Notes: generated by a model from the letters alone, not told the origin. A stretch of DNA of 64,000 bases from Halalkalibacter akibai JCM 9157 (GCF_000513135.1 NZ_BAUV01000001.1:124001-188000), one strand, 5' to 3'; counted from the stretch's first letter, positions 41,960-52,162 are shown. A program made the numbers and translations.

Positions 41960-42373
41960 TTATTTTATTGATAAAAATTCTTCTTCAAATTGTTGTTTTA
42001 AGACCAACTTTTCGGGAGTGTATTTGCCGTTACGAGAGGTCAATTTATCATATTTCTCTAATATTAGAGTTGCCCGTTTTTTCTTCTGGGTAATTCTAAG
42101 GTAAGGAACAATATAGTTAAGAGTACTAAATATATCTTTCTTATTTTTTATAGTCAAAACGAAGGAGTCTTTGTGTGATGCAGGATTATAATTTTTCTTA
42201 GTTGTAATATAGCCACCAACTAACTGTTTAATATAAACGAGTAATTCTTTGTCCGTGCTAGCTATGGAAATAATAGGTCTCCTATTCTCAGTGAGGTGCA
42301 TTTTAGATAATGTAATTGTTCCTTCTCCATCAATTATTCCTGCAAGATAAGCGGCTTCTGTTAAAGTTAACAT
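41960..42373 (-). CDS. LAGLIDADG homing endonuclease, free-standing
   Basis: 137 aa with one LAGLIDADG motif (EAAYLAGIIDGEGTITLSK) and the following fold (PIISIASTDKELLVYIKQLVGGYITTKKNY...LRITQKKKRATLILEKY). A single motif implies a homodimer. GAGGAGGG precedes its ATG. It is not inside an intron. Without the transposon it would lie roughly 230 bp past ssrA, so it could have mobilised the ORF-less tmRNA intron in trans (inference). Confidence 0.85.
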   Translation of the reverse strand: MLTLTEAAYLAGIIDGEGTITLSKMHLTENRRPIISIASTDKELLVYIKQLVGGYITTKKNYNPASHKDSFVLTIKNKKDIFSTLNYIVPYLRITQKKKRATLILEKYDKLTSRNGKYTPEKLVLKQQFEEEFLSIK

Positions 42374-42582
42374 TACTTTCCCTCCTCTAGGTAGAACGAA
42401 TGTTTCCGTTTAGATTATATATTGAACAGAGGAAATATAAAAGATAAGGATTAATATTATAAGGGATAAATAACAACCAGTCGTTTTTGACCCTGTTTTA
42501 AAAAAATCCTATACAGTTATTGATATATCCTATTGAAAATCGGTTTATTTCTTTAGTTAAACAGCGTAATATTATTTATGAA

Positions 42583-42596
42583 GGAAAACGTTTACA
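42583..42596 (+). promoter_or_regulatory. Possible cre (CcpA) site upstream of the glycosidase genes
   Basis: GGAAAACGTTTACA differs from the catabolite-responsive element consensus TGWAANCGNTNWCA mainly at the first base; it is 43 bp before the GH43 start. A LacI-type local regulator is an alternative. Confidence 0.5.
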
Positions 42597-42638
42597 AACT
42601 AAATTCATTAAAAATTTAAATAATTAGAGGTGCACACA

Positions 42639-44048
42639 ATGAAAAAACAAGGACTAAACCCTTACCTCCCGTCTTGGGAGTACATTCCAGACGGGGAACC
42701 GCATGTGTTTAATGACAGAGTATATGTTTACGGGTCTCATGACCGTTTTAACGGCCATGTCTATTGTTTAAACGATTATGTTTGCTGGTCTGCACCAGTG
42801 GACGATCTCGCAGACTGGAGCTACGAAGGTGTGATTTATGAAAAAACAGATGACCCGCTGAATCCTGATGGGAGAATGTGTCTTTATGCACCTGACGTTA
42901 CGGTTGGGCCGGATGGAAGATATTATTTGTATTATGTACTTGATAAAGTTCCCGTTGTATCAGTAGCGGTTTGTGATACGCCGGCAGGAAAATATGAATT
43001 CTACGGATATGTTCATTATTCAGATGGAGTACGTCTAGGAGAAAGAGCTGGGGACGAGCCACAGTTTGATCCTGGGGTGTTAACGGAAGGAGACAAAACG
43101 TATTTATATACAGGGTTTTGTGCAATTGGTGATAAATCGAGGAGCGGCGCTATGGCAACGGTACTTGGACCGGATATGTTTACTATTTTAGAAGAGCCTG
43201 TTTTTATCGCTCCGAGTGAACCTTATAGTGCTGGAAGTAGTTTCGAGGGTCACGAATTTTTTGAGGCACCTTCAATAAGGAAAAAAGGGGATACTTATTA
43301 TTTGATCTATTCCTCTGTTGTCATGCATGAGCTATGTTACGCTACAAGCAAACATCCAACAAAGGATTTTATCTATCAAGGAGTCATTATCAGCAATAAT
43401 GATCTTCACATTGAATCTTATAAACCAGCAGACAAGCCCATGTACTATGGTGGAAATAACCATGGCAGTATAACTGCTATCAAGGATAAGTGGTATATTT
43501 TCTATCATAGACATACCAATGGATCGAATTTTAGCCGACAAGGTTGTGTGGAGGCAATTGAATTTCTAAGTGATGGTACAATTCCGCAGGTAGAAATGAC
43601 ATCTTGTGGTTCTAATGGTGGTCCACTTATTGGACAGGGAGAGTATCCAGCATATATAGCATGCAATTTAATTCACCGAGATGAGGCAATATATACAGGT
43701 GATTTATGGATGGACAGCCAATTTCCGAAAATAACCCAGGATGGAAAAGACGGCGATGAAGAAATAGGATACATCGCTAATATGACAGATTCTGCAACAG
43801 CAGGATTTAAATATTTTAACTGTAAAGGGATCAAAAAAGTCAAAATTAAGGTAAGAGGCTATTGTAATGGTAAATTTGAAGTGAAAACACGTTGGGATGG
43901 TCCGGCGCTCGGAAAAATACCGGTTGAGTTTACAAATGTATGGACCGAATATTCTGCTGACATAGCGATCCCAGACGGTATCCAGGCAATTTATATTACG
44001 TACACAGGAAATGGTCGGGCTAGCTTAGCTTCTTTTACATTGGAATAG
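42639..44048 (+). CDS. Glycoside hydrolase family 43 (beta-xylosidase/arabinofuranosidase type)
   Basis: 469 aa from ATG 42639, 8 nt after AGAGG. The five-bladed propeller begins GLNPYLPSWEYIPDGEPHVFNDRVYVYGSHD, with catalytic-type Asp and the Glu in FFEAPSIRKKGDTYYLIYS. A C-terminal beta-sandwich of about 130 residues (GYIANMTDSATAGFKYFNCKG...TYTGNGRASLASFTLE) is CBM6-like. No signal peptide, so it acts on imported oligosaccharides. In an operon-like pair with the GH95 gene. Confidence 0.88.
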   Translation: MKKQGLNPYLPSWEYIPDGEPHVFNDRVYVYGSHDRFNGHVYCLNDYVCWSAPVDDLADWSYEGVIYEKTDDPLNPDGRMCLYAPDVTVGPDGRYYLYYVLDKVPVVSVAVCDTPAGKYEFYGYVHYSDGVRLGERAGDEPQFDPGVLTEGDKTYLYTGFCAIGDKSRSGAMATVLGPDMFTILEEPVFIAPSEPYSAGSSFEGHEFFEAPSIRKKGDTYYLIYSSVVMHELCYATSKHPTKDFIYQGVIISNNDLHIESYKPADKPMYYGGNNHGSITAIKDKWYIFYHRHTNGSNFSRQGCVEAIEFLSDGTIPQVEMTSCGSNGGPLIGQGEYPAYIACNLIHRDEAIYTGDLWMDSQFPKITQDGKDGDEEIGYIANMTDSATAGFKYFNCKGIKKVKIKVRGYCNGKFEVKTRWDGPALGKIPVEFTNVWTEYSADIAIPDGIQAIYITYTGNGRASLASFTLE

Positions 44049-44105
44049 GGATTCTAACTTTACACGATCAAGCTAATCCTAGTCGTTTATGAAAGGGGAT
44101 ACAAC

Positions 44106-46403
44106 TTGAAGAATACAATATGGTATAAACAACCGGCAAAAGATTGGAATGAAGCTTTGCCAGTGGGAAATGGTCGATTAGGTGGGATGATATTCGGTCA
44201 TGTGACGAAAGAACGAATCCAATTAAATGAAGATTCTGTTTGGTATGGTGGACCAAGAGACCGTAATAACCCGGATGCATTAAAGCAATTACCGAAACTT
44301 CGAAAACTATTAAAAGATGGAAGATTGAAAGAAGCTGAAGAGCTGGCGGCACTCGCATTCACAGGTGTACCAGAAACACAACGTCATTATGAACCTCTTG
44401 GTGATTTACTACTAAACTTGAACCATGCAAGCACAAAAGCAAATGATTATTCTAGACAATTAGATTTGGAAACGGCTATGGCTAAGGTGGAGTATACGAT
44501 AGATGATGTTACATTTAACCGTGAAATATTCACTAGTTATCCAGATCAAGTGATGGTCATTCGGATGACCGCCTCAAAAGAAGGTTCACTCTCATTTCAA
44601 ACACGTTTGGATCGTGGAAACGGAAGGAATTTTGACGAACTAGAGGCGTTGTCTCCTAACTGCACGATGTTAAGAGGAGAGACTGGAGGGAAAGATGGAA
44701 TTGCATTTAGATGTGGGATAAAAGCAATTCCTGAAAATGGAACCGTGCAAACGCTTGGAAATCATTTAATCGTTGAAAAAGCAGATGCGGTTACTTTGAT
44801 TCTTGCTGCCGCCACTTCTTATCGTTTTGAAGATCCTGAGCAACAATGTTTGAAAACAATTGAGCAGGCTGCTGCAAAATCGTACGATGAGTTACGAGAA
44901 GCTCATGTTAATGATTATCAGGCGTTATTCAACAGAATGGATTTACAAATAAATGAGTCGACTCCTCAATATTCAGACCTGCCTACAGATCAACGCTTAG
45001 AACTAGTGAAACAGGGAGAAGAGGATTCATCGTTAATTAGTACTTACTTTCAGTATGGACGCTATTTATTAATTTCTTCTAGTCGTCCTGATTCCCTCCC
45101 TGCTAATTTACAGGGGATTTGGAATGATCAAATGTTACCACCGTGGGATAGTAAATATACTATTAATATTAATGCGGAAATGAATTATTGGCCGGCAGAA
45201 ATATGTAATCTATCAGAATGTCATGAACCGTTATTTGATCATATTGAGAAAATAAAGGAAAACGGCAGAAAAACGGCAGCGACCATGTATGGATGCCGAG
45301 GTTTCACCGCTCATCACAACACAGATATATGGGGAGACACAGCGCCACAAGATATTTATTTGCCAGCAACCATTTGGCCGATGGGAGCAGCGTGGCTATG
45401 TTTACATTTATGGGAGCATTATGAGTTTACTAATGATGTAGAATTCTTACAAAAATCTTATGATACGTTAAAAGAAGCTTGCTTGTTTTTCGTAGATTTT
45501 CTCGTTGAAAACGAAAAGGGTCTTTTAATTACAACGCCTTCAGTATCACCTGAAAATACATATATATTGCCTAATGGTGAAAGTGGAACGTTGTGCGAAG
45601 GACCATCCATGGACAGTCAAATCATCTTTGCGCTGTTTTCTAGTTGCATTAGAGCTAGTGAGATCTTAGATACAGATCCAACATTTCGAGACACACTGTT
45701 GGGACTAAGAGAAAAGTTACCTAAGCCTAAAATAGGAAAGCATGGTCAAATACAAGAGTGGTTAGAAGATTATGATGAAGCAGAACCTGGACATCGTCAC
45801 ATCTCACACTTGTTTGCCCTTTATCCTGGTAATCAAATTTCTCCGCGGACAGCACCAGAACTAACGGAAGCAGCTAAAGTTACCCTTGAAAGAAGATTAA
45901 TGCATGGTGGGGGTCATACAGGGTGGAGTCGGGCTTGGATTATTAACATGTGGGCCCGTTTAGAAGAAGGAGAACTAGCTTATCAAAATATCCTTGATCT
46001 ATTAAGATCCTCTACATTGCCTAACTTACTTAATAACCATCCACCATTTCAAATTGACGGGAATTTTGGAGGAACAGCTGGTATAGCAGAACTGTTACTG
46101 CAAAGTCATAATGAGGAGCTTCACTTGCTACCTGCTCTTCCAAAAGCATGGAAAAGTGGAATGGTAAAAGGTCTAAAAGCTAGGGGAGGATATGAAGTAG
46201 ACTTAAGTTGGGATAATCATAAACTAAAATCCTGCACAATAAAAACTCAAGATAATAAGGTCTGTAGAATCAGAACGAATCAGGCATTAGAGGTGAGTGT
46301 AAGAAAGCAAGACCTTATACTCACGGAAATCAACTCCGGTGTTTATGACATAAAAATAAAAAGTGGAGTATGTCAACTTTTGTTTGATCAAATTGAACAG
46401 TAG
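44106..46403 (+). CDS. Glycoside hydrolase family 95 (alpha-L-fucosidase/galactosidase type)
   Basis: 765 aa cytoplasmic enzyme starting [57 protein letters not shown], the hallmark GH95 N-terminus. The (alpha/alpha)6 catalytic region includes [38 protein letters not shown] and [19 protein letters not shown] 44106 follows AAAGGGG. It follows the GH43 gene by 57 bp, suggesting joint degradation of a plant-type polysaccharide side chain. Confidence 0.93.
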   Translation: MKNTIWYKQPAKDWNEALPVGNGRLGGMIFGHVTKERIQLNEDSVWYGGPRDRNNPDALKQLPKLRKLLKDGRLKEAEELAALAFTGVPETQRHYEPLGDLLLNLNHASTKANDYSRQLDLETAMAKVEYTIDDVTFNREIFTSYPDQVMVIRMTASKEGSLSFQTRLDRGNGRNFDELEALSPNCTMLRGETGGKDGIAFRCGIKAIPENGTVQTLGNHLIVEKADAVTLILAAATSYRFEDPEQQCLKTIEQAAAKSYDELREAHVNDYQALFNRMDLQINESTPQYSDLPTDQRLELVKQGEEDSSLISTYFQYGRYLLISSSRPDSLPANLQGIWNDQMLPPWDSKYTININAEMNYWPAEICNLSECHEPLFDHIEKIKENGRKTAATMYGCRGFTAHHNTDIWGDTAPQDIYLPATIWPMGAAWLCLHLWEHYEFTNDVEFLQKSYDTLKEACLFFVDFLVENEKGLLITTPSVSPENTYILPNGESGTLCEGPSMDSQIIFALFSSCIRASEILDTDPTFRDTLLGLREKLPKPKIGKHGQIQEWLEDYDEAEPGHRHISHLFALYPGNQISPRTAPELTEAAKVTLERRLMHGGGHTGWSRAWIINMWARLEEGELAYQNILDLLRSSTLPNLLNNHPPFQIDGNFGGTAGIAELLLQSHNEELHLLPALPKAWKSGMVKGLKARGGYEVDLSWDNHKLKSCTIKTQDNKVCRIRTNQALEVSVRKQDLILTEINSGVYDIKIKSGVCQLLFDQIEQ

Positions 46404-46503
46404 ATAAACCACTGTCATTAAAAATCAAGAACTTTGGCAGAAAGAGATGCATCAATCCATCTACATTTCTATTCGGTTAAAAAGTGTTACCTAGTAGAAG
46501 AGA

Positions 46504-46535
46504 GAACCGCTTGACCATCAGGTCATGCGGTTCAT
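46504..46535 (+). terminator. Terminator after the GH95 gene
   Basis: GAACCGC-T-TGACC-ATCA-GGTCATGCGGTTC; the stem sequence is nearly the same as that of the ssrA terminator. Confidence 0.65.
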
Positions 46536-47011
46536 TAATAGGCTTGTTTCCATGTTCTGTTTGAGAAAACCTTCTCATAAAGCACCTGAAACCCATACAT
46601 AACAAACGATTTAATCATAAATACAAGAGAAAGCTGTAGTTTACTTAATCGTACTAGAGAAACGTACCCTATTTTTTTAAACCAAGTCAGTCCAAAATAA
46701 GTGAAAATAGAATCGACGATAAGATTAGTCAAAAGGTACAATTTAAAGTTTCCGAAAGTGTATTTTAATATCCAAAGAGAACCGACAAAAAACGGACCAA
46801 TAATAAGCGGTACTTCTCCTAACACATTAGGCTTCACATTAAAGTGGAACCACCACCATTTTTTCTTTTCTCCAAAAGTCCCTTCAAGAAAAACATACAC
46901 ACACATAAACAATGCTCCTGGTAGAAAGCGTTTTAACGTTTTTGAACCAATAAAGGGGAGGGTAAGCCAAGGTAAAAGGGTCATTACAATTAGATATTTT
47001 GATGTCTTCAA
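46535..47011 (-). CDS. Small polytopic membrane protein, paralogue of the gene at 37490
   Basis: 158 aa, about five helices, with PWLTLPFIGSKTLKRFLPGALF, KKWWWFH, IIGPFFVGSLWILKYTFGNFKLYLLTNLIVD and a C-terminal YGFQVLYE. TTG 47011 follows AAAGGGAG. Chromosomal copy; function unknown. Confidence 0.7.
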   Translation of the reverse strand: MKTSKYLIVMTLLPWLTLPFIGSKTLKRFLPGALFMCVYVFLEGTFGEKKKWWWFHFNVKPNVLGEVPLIIGPFFVGSLWILKYTFGNFKLYLLTNLIVDSIFTYFGLTWFKKIGYVSLVRLSKLQLSLVFMIKSFVMYGFQVLYEKVFSNRTWKQAY

Positions 47012-47146
47012 TTTTATACTCCCTTTCCATCATTTGAAATGTAGTTTTCCCAAATATGAAATGGGTATGTACAAAACGTTTGTGTCTGTTTTGTTAAGCA
47101 TGTTCACCGAACTGAAATTTTAGTTAACGAAAATTCTAAAAACCCG

Positions 47147-47211
47147 TTGACATTGATTATCAACTCTATTATGATAATCAATGTACTAGTTGATAATGAA
47201 TTTCATTACCA
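47147..47211 (+). promoter_or_regulatory. SigA promoter with Fur boxes for the iron transporter
   Basis: TTGACA (47147-47152), 17-bp spacer, TATGAT (47170-47175). Perfect arms ATTGATTATCA ... TGATAATCAAT (47152-47182) cover the promoter, and TGATAATGAATTTCATTA (47192-47209) is a second Fur-like site. Iron-limited expression is expected. Confidence 0.85.
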
Positions 47212-47246
47212 CTAATAAACAGATACATATGGAGGGGAATATTACG

Positions 47247-48377
47247 ATGAGTAAAGCTTTAAAATTAATGTTATTTGCTTTGTTAGCATTGGCTCTTACA
47301 GTTGTGACAGCTTGCGGTGCTAACGAAGAACCAGCAGTTGAGCCAACAGAGGAAGCTGAAGTGGAAGTAGAAGAGCAAGATGAAAGTGAAGTTGCGAGTG
47401 AAGAAGCAACTGAATCAGAGGATGCTGGTGTTGTAAACTTATATACAAGCAGACATTATGATACGGATCGTGAACTTTACGACCGTTTTACAGAAGAAAC
47501 AGGAATTGTTGTAAATGTGGTTGAAGGTAAAGGCGATGAGTTAATGGAACGTCTTGACCGAGAAGGTCCAGCAACTGAAGCAGATGTGTTTATTACTGCT
47601 GATGCAGGTAACCTGGCACGATTAAAAGAAAAAGAGTTAACTCAAGCAGTTGATAGTGAAGTATTAACTGCAAATATTCCGGATAAATTACGTGATGATG
47701 ATAATGAGTGGTTCGGATTAACGAAACGTGCACGTGTAATCGTTTATTCTAAAGACCGCGTTGATCCATCAGAGCTTTCAACGTATGAAGCATTAACTGA
47801 GCCAGAATGGAAAGAAAGAGTGTTAATCCGTTCTTCTGAAAATATTTACAATCAATCTATTCTTGCTTCATTTATTGAATTGAATGGTGAAGAAGCGGCA
47901 AAAGAATGGGCTGCTGGAATTGTTGAAAACATGGCAAGAGAACCACAAGGTGGCGATACAGATCAAGTCGTTGCGGTTGTAGCTGGCGAAGGCGATGTGG
48001 CCATCTCTAACACATACTATGTAGGAAGATTATTAAATTCTGAGAATCCCGAAGAAGTGAAAATTGGCGAAGATGTTGGAATTTTCTTCCCTAACCAAGA
48101 TACAACTGGAACACACATTAATATCAGTGGAGCAGCTGTAACAAAGCATGCTAAAAACGTTGAAAATGCAATTAAATTCATCGAGTTCTTAACGAGCGAA
48201 GAAGCACAATTTGTATTTGCTGAAGGAAATAACGAATACCCAGTAAATCCAAAGGTCGAGCCAACTGAACTTCTAGCATCTTGGGGCGAGTTCAAAGAAC
48301 AAGACATTGACCTAACCATCCTAGGAACAAATAACGCAAGAGCCATCCAATTATTCAATGAAGTTGGTTGGAAATAA
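47247..48377 (+). CDS. Fe(III) ABC transporter substrate-binding lipoprotein
   Basis: 376 aa from ATG 47247 after GGAGGGG. Lipoprotein signal: ALKLMLFALLALALTVVTACG with lipobox TACG, then an acidic linker. The binding domain (VNLYTSRHYDTDRELYDRFTEETGIVVNVVEGKGDELMERL...SNTYYVGRLL) is the FutA/FbpA transferrin-like type, including the YYVG tyrosine pair region. Controlled by the Fur boxes upstream; permease and ATPase genes follow. Confidence 0.92.
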   Translation: MSKALKLMLFALLALALTVVTACGANEEPAVEPTEEAEVEVEEQDESEVASEEATESEDAGVVNLYTSRHYDTDRELYDRFTEETGIVVNVVEGKGDELMERLDREGPATEADVFITADAGNLARLKEKELTQAVDSEVLTANIPDKLRDDDNEWFGLTKRARVIVYSKDRVDPSELSTYEALTEPEWKERVLIRSSENIYNQSILASFIELNGEEAAKEWAAGIVENMAREPQGGDTDQVVAVVAGEGDVAISNTYYVGRLLNSENPEEVKIGEDVGIFFPNQDTTGTHINISGAAVTKHAKNVENAIKFIEFLTSEEAQFVFAEGNNEYPVNPKVEPTELLASWGEFKEQDIDLTILGTNNARAIQLFNEVGWK

Positions 48378-48401
48378 GAAAATATGATAGAATAGTAGAC
48401 G

Positions 48402-48426
48402 TGCCGTATCCAAAAGATACGGTACA
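48402..48426 (+). terminator. Hairpin between binding-protein and permease genes
   Basis: GTGCCGTATC-CAAAA-GATACGGTAC, no T-run; probably reduces read-through so that the binding protein is made in excess. Confidence 0.5.
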
Positions 48427-48489
48427 TTGCTATTTCTAAACAATTATTCTCTTATATAAATGGGCGGTACAAATAATAAGGTTTTAACT

Positions 48490-48622
48490 CATAGTGAAAT
48501 GAAGCGGAAGTCACTCGACTCCTGCGGGATAAAGAGGTAGGGCAAGACACCACAGACGAATGTCGTGGGGGCTTGGCACCTCCCCGCGGAAAGCGAGTGA
48601 CTGTAGCGGAATGGAACGAACA
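48490..48622 (-). repeat. Intergenic palindromic repeat, copy 2 (inverted)
   Basis: CCCCGCGGAAAGCGAGTGAC and ATAGTGAAATGAAGCGGAAG are the reverse complements of parts of copy 1 at 41798. It lies inside the iron operon, just upstream of the permease start. Confidence 0.75.
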
Positions 48623-48674
48623 CGTTATAATGCGAAACAAATTTTTAAATACAGCGATTAAGGAAGTGGCAGCC

Positions 48675-50315
48675 ATGAAGGTAGTTCAACAAATGAAAAA
48701 ACAACTAGATATTTGGGCTGTACTAAGTTTCCTATTCATTGCCATCATTCTCATGCCAAATATATTGATCGCTGTTGAATTCTTCTCAGAATCAAACGAC
48801 AATTGGATACACATTAAAGAATTTTTATTAGCCGATATCATTCGCAATACAGTTGTAATACTGTTCTTCACAGGCATCACAACAACCATCATAGGAACAA
48901 GTTTAGCCTGGCTTATTACAGCCTACCAATTTCCACTAAGAAACTTCTTAAAATGGGGCTTGATCTTGCCACTCGCCATTCCACCATTTATTGGTGCATA
49001 TACGTACCACGGCATATTGAGCTACACAGGTATTATTCAATCAACCTTGCGCAACAACTTTGATATTTCAGTAAATCAACAGTACTTTAACATTATGAAC
49101 ATTGAAGGAACCATTTTTATTTTTACATTATTCCTTTTTCCATATATTTTTGTTATTACGAAAAGTTTTCTGCAAAATCAACCATCTTCAATTATTGAAA
49201 ACGCTCGCTTATTAGGTGGAAATGCTTTCGAAGTTTTCTTTCGAGTGATTTTACCAATCTCAAGGGCTGCCATTGTTGGTGGTATTACGATCGTCATGCT
49301 AGAAATTATTAATGACTATGGGGTTGTAAAATTATTTGGAGTTCAAACGTTCATCACAGCTATTTTCCAAACTTGGTTTGGGATGGGCGATCTAGATAGT
49401 GCTTTTAAGATAGCTGGGACACTCATGATTGTTGTTATTTTTATTTTAGTATTTGAAAAGATCATCCAAGGTCGAAAACGCTATAGTTACTCAACATCAA
49501 AAATTAAACCGATCCAGCCTCAGCTGTTATCTGGTACAAAAAAATGGATGGCGTTTAGTTATTGTTTTGGGATTTTTGCGATTGCCTTTTTAATTCCTTT
49601 TATTCAATTAATCTATTGGGTGTTTATGACGTTTGAAAAAATTTGGAGTGTTGAATTTTTCACTCTTATTAAAAATTCATTCTTTGTCGCAGCGGTCGGG
49701 GCAACAGTCATTGTCGTTCTCGCTTTAATTATAGCCAATTACACGAGGCTACATCGCGGAGTGGTTAGTAAAATTATTTCTAAACTTAGTGTTCTAGGGT
49801 ATTCCATTCCAGGTGCTGTAATTGCCATTGCCGTTATCACTGTATTTTTAGCGTTAGATGATTATATTTACAGTCTGTTTCAATCTTTTCAGGCCGAGCC
49901 AAGCTTTTTCTTCCGTACGAGTTTGATTGTCCTGATTTCAGCTTATGTGATTCGTTTTTTAGCCGTTGGATTTAACTCAATTGATGCCGGATTTGAGAAA
50001 GTTGGAACGAATTTCACGGATGCATCAAGAACGCTAGGCTCATCAACGATAGGTTCGTTTTTCAAAGTTGATATCCCTATGATTAAAGGTGGAATCATGG
50101 GTGGCTTTATTCTTGTGTTTGTCGACATTTTAAAAGAGTTGCCATTAACCATGCTCTTGCAACCTTTTAATTTCTCCACTTTAGCTACGAAAGCTTTTGT
50201 TTATGCAAATGATGAAATGGTTAATGAGGCAGCATCTGCTTCTGTTCTGATTATTTTAATAAGTGCACTTTGTATTTTTGTCTTCCATAAAGTCTTAGAT
50301 AAGGAGTCGAGCTAA
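48675..50315 (+). CDS. Fe(III) ABC transporter permease (double-length)
   Basis: 546 aa from ATG 48675, after AGGAAGTGG; the longer reading runs through the repeat element. Twelve or so helices in two halves, each with a permease EAA-type loop (ENARLLGGNAFEVFFRVILPISRAAI and DASRTLGSSTIGSFFKVDIPMIKGGI), as in FbpB/FutB. It abuts the ATPase gene. Confidence 0.92.
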   Translation: MKVVQQMKKQLDIWAVLSFLFIAIILMPNILIAVEFFSESNDNWIHIKEFLLADIIRNTVVILFFTGITTTIIGTSLAWLITAYQFPLRNFLKWGLILPLAIPPFIGAYTYHGILSYTGIIQSTLRNNFDISVNQQYFNIMNIEGTIFIFTLFLFPYIFVITKSFLQNQPSSIIENARLLGGNAFEVFFRVILPISRAAIVGGITIVMLEIINDYGVVKLFGVQTFITAIFQTWFGMGDLDSAFKIAGTLMIVVIFILVFEKIIQGRKRYSYSTSKIKPIQPQLLSGTKKWMAFSYCFGIFAIAFLIPFIQLIYWVFMTFEKIWSVEFFTLIKNSFFVAAVGATVIVVLALIIANYTRLHRGVVSKIISKLSVLGYSIPGAVIAIAVITVFLALDDYIYSLFQSFQAEPSFFFRTSLIVLISAYVIRFLAVGFNSIDAGFEKVGTNFTDASRTLGSSTIGSFFKVDIPMIKGGIMGGFILVFVDILKELPLTMLLQPFNFSTLATKAFVYANDEMVNEAASASVLIILISALCIFVFHKVLDKESS

Positions 50316-51026
50316 ATGTTTGTACAGATCTCAAACTTACAGTATAAATATCCGAATGCGAGCGAACCAACGATCAAGGATTTTACTATAGACATCGAAC
50401 AAGGAGAAGTTGTTTGTATACTTGGAGAAAGCGGAAGCGGTAAAAGCACCATTTTACGTTTAATAGCTGGGTTAGAGGAAGCGAGCAACGGTTCTATTTC
50501 CATTAGTGGGAAGACAATCATGAGTCAACATACGTTCACTCCGCCTGAAAAAAGAGGAGTGGGCATGGTTTTTCAAGATTATGCGCTTTTTCCACATATG
50601 ACAGTGGAAAAAAACATTAAATATGGACTCAGGAAAATGTCAGGTAAAGAGAAAAATCAAAGAGTCGAAGAAATGTTAGCATTAGTTAACCTGACGGAGT
50701 ATAAAAAACGCTACCCTTTTGAACTAAGTGGAGGCCAGCAACAACGAGTGGCGCTTGCTAGAGCTCTTGCACCAGCTCCTTCTCTTCTGATATTTGATGA
50801 ACCATTTAGTAATCTTGATGCCAATTTACAATTAAAAATTAGAGATGAGTTAAGAGCTATATTAAAACAAACAGGAATCACGTCAATCTTTGTGACTCAC
50901 GATCAAGAAGATGCTAAGGTATTAGCTGATCGTATTGTCTTTATAGAGAACGGCAAGATTAAACAAATAGGACCTCCAGAAGAAGTGCTAGGTTGTGCAA
51001 GTTTGTTAATGTGGGCGAATTCATAA
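50316..51026 (+). CDS. Fe(III) ABC transporter ATPase
   Basis: 236 aa. Walker A GESGSGKST, Q-loop VFQDYALFPHM, signature LSGGQQQRVALARAL, Walker B LLIFDEPFSNLD and switch His in VTHDQEDA. It stops shortly after the nucleotide-binding domain, lacking the C-terminal regulatory domain of many FbpC proteins. Start ATG directly follows the permease stop. Completes the iron uptake operon. Confidence 0.93.
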   Translation: MFVQISNLQYKYPNASEPTIKDFTIDIEQGEVVCILGESGSGKSTILRLIAGLEEASNGSISISGKTIMSQHTFTPPEKRGVGMVFQDYALFPHMTVEKNIKYGLRKMSGKEKNQRVEEMLALVNLTEYKKRYPFELSGGQQQRVALARALAPAPSLLIFDEPFSNLDANLQLKIRDELRAILKQTGITSIFVTHDQEDAKVLADRIVFIENGKIKQIGPPEEVLGCASLLMWANS

Positions 51027-51031
51027 GCTAA

Positions 51032-51062
51032 GCCGCATGATGATGGTCATGCGGTTATTTTC
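51032..51062 (+). terminator. Terminator of the iron transporter operon
   Basis: CCGCATGA-TGATGG-TCATGCGG followed by TTATTTTCT. Confidence 0.7.
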
Positions 51063-51079
51063 TAAAAAGGAAGATGATG

Positions 51080-52162
51080 ATGATGAACAAACATTCGATT
51101 GAATCTAACTTAAATTTGTGTGCGTTTACATTTGATGATGGACCTGATTTACTCCCGCTAGAACTATGGTTAGATTCCTTAGAAGAGCTTAGTGCTCGTG
51201 CAACCTTTTTCTTTACAGGAGAATGGATCGACCGTAACCAAGATAAGGCACGGCTACTAATTTCACGTGGGCATGAGCTTGCTCCGCACTCCTATCATCA
51301 TAGAAATATGTCTGAACTCAATCAGGATCAGTTCTTTGAAGAGCTAAAACAAACCGAGTTGGCCTACCAAGAAGCAACTGGAATGCCATGTCCGCTGTTA
51401 TTACGGTTTCCTTATCTAAACTTTAATCAAGAAAATTTAAAGTGGATTTCAGATAATGGTTACGTCCACATCGGCGGGGATGATACGGGAGATTGGGCAG
51501 GTCTCAAACCTGAACAGATCATTAAAAACGCAGAACCCTTATTAAAAAATGGTGCGATACTCGTACTACATTGTAATGATATAGCCAAAGGAACACCAGC
51601 AGCCTTAAAGCCACTTCTTCGTAAGGCGATTAAGGATGAACTGACTCCAGTTAAGGTGTCTGATATGCTAAAAGCAGTAGCAGAACCACCTAGACATCGA
51701 ACGTGGAAAATAGTCATTAACGTTCCAACCACTTCTTTGAATGAGGATTCTTATCAGGATTGGGCTTTTGAAGATAAAGTGGAACCAATCAGTGCAGAGA
51801 CATTTGATTGGGGAGTAAAGCAGACACTAATGGGGATAGAAACTGAACTTGAGTGGCAAAGGCATTTGTCGGAGTCATTGCGTTATAAAAATGTGCTTGA
51901 AGACAGACAGTTATTTTCAAGTTGGCAAAAAACCGATGACTGTTGGGGATTTGCTCGCTTCGGGGTCGATCAGCAACAATTGGTCTTACTTGATTTCTTT
52001 TTAAGAGAGTCAGCGGCTGATGCCTTAGTATATGTATTAAGATGGGCAGCCAAAATCGCGCAAGACTTAGGATGCAAACAAATTGTCGCGAGAAAAGACA
52101 TGCGCCGATTACATAAGATGTGTGAGCAGCTATCTTGGGAGTCAGACATTATTATAGATTAG
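51080..52162 (+). CDS. Polysaccharide deacetylase-family protein with an extra C-terminal domain
   Basis: About 360 aa; four ATG codons in a row at 51074-51085 make the exact start uncertain. NodB domain (residues about 10-210) with CAFTFDDGPD, HELAPHSYHHRN and LRFPYLNF motifs; the Asp-Asp and His-x-x-x-His metal set is present. No signal peptide. Residues about 215-360 are a further alpha/beta domain (QLFSSWQKTDDCWGFARFGVDQQQLVLLDFFLRESAADALVYVLRWAAKIAQDLGCKQIVARKD) that looks acyltransferase-like but is not assigned. Confidence 0.82.
   Translation: MMNKHSIESNLNLCAFTFDDGPDLLPLELWLDSLEELSARATFFFTGEWIDRNQDKARLLISRGHELAPHSYHHRNMSELNQDQFFEELKQTELAYQEATGMPCPLLLRFPYLNFNQENLKWISDNGYVHIGGDDTGDWAGLKPEQIIKNAEPLLKNGAILVLHCNDIAKGTPAALKPLLRKAIKDELTPVKVSDMLKAVAEPPRHRTWKIVINVPTTSLNEDSYQDWAFEDKVEPISAETFDWGVKQTLMGIETELEWQRHLSESLRYKNVLEDRQLFSSWQKTDDCWGFARFGVDQQQLVLLDFFLRESAADALVYVLRWAAKIAQDLGCKQIVARKDMRRLHKMCEQLSWESDIIID

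Noticed and set aside
41783-41971. 62-aa plus-strand frame near the transposon right flank
   Set aside because: It is made almost entirely of the GC-rich palindromic repeat and has no ribosome binding site.
46701-47123. 140-aa plus-strand frame opposite the small membrane-protein gene
   Set aside because: It is antisense to a gene with a clear ribosome binding site and a paralogue in the window.
48573-48674. N-terminal extension of the iron permease
   Set aside because: It reads through the repeat element; ATG 48675 has its own ribosome binding site and a normal permease N-terminus.
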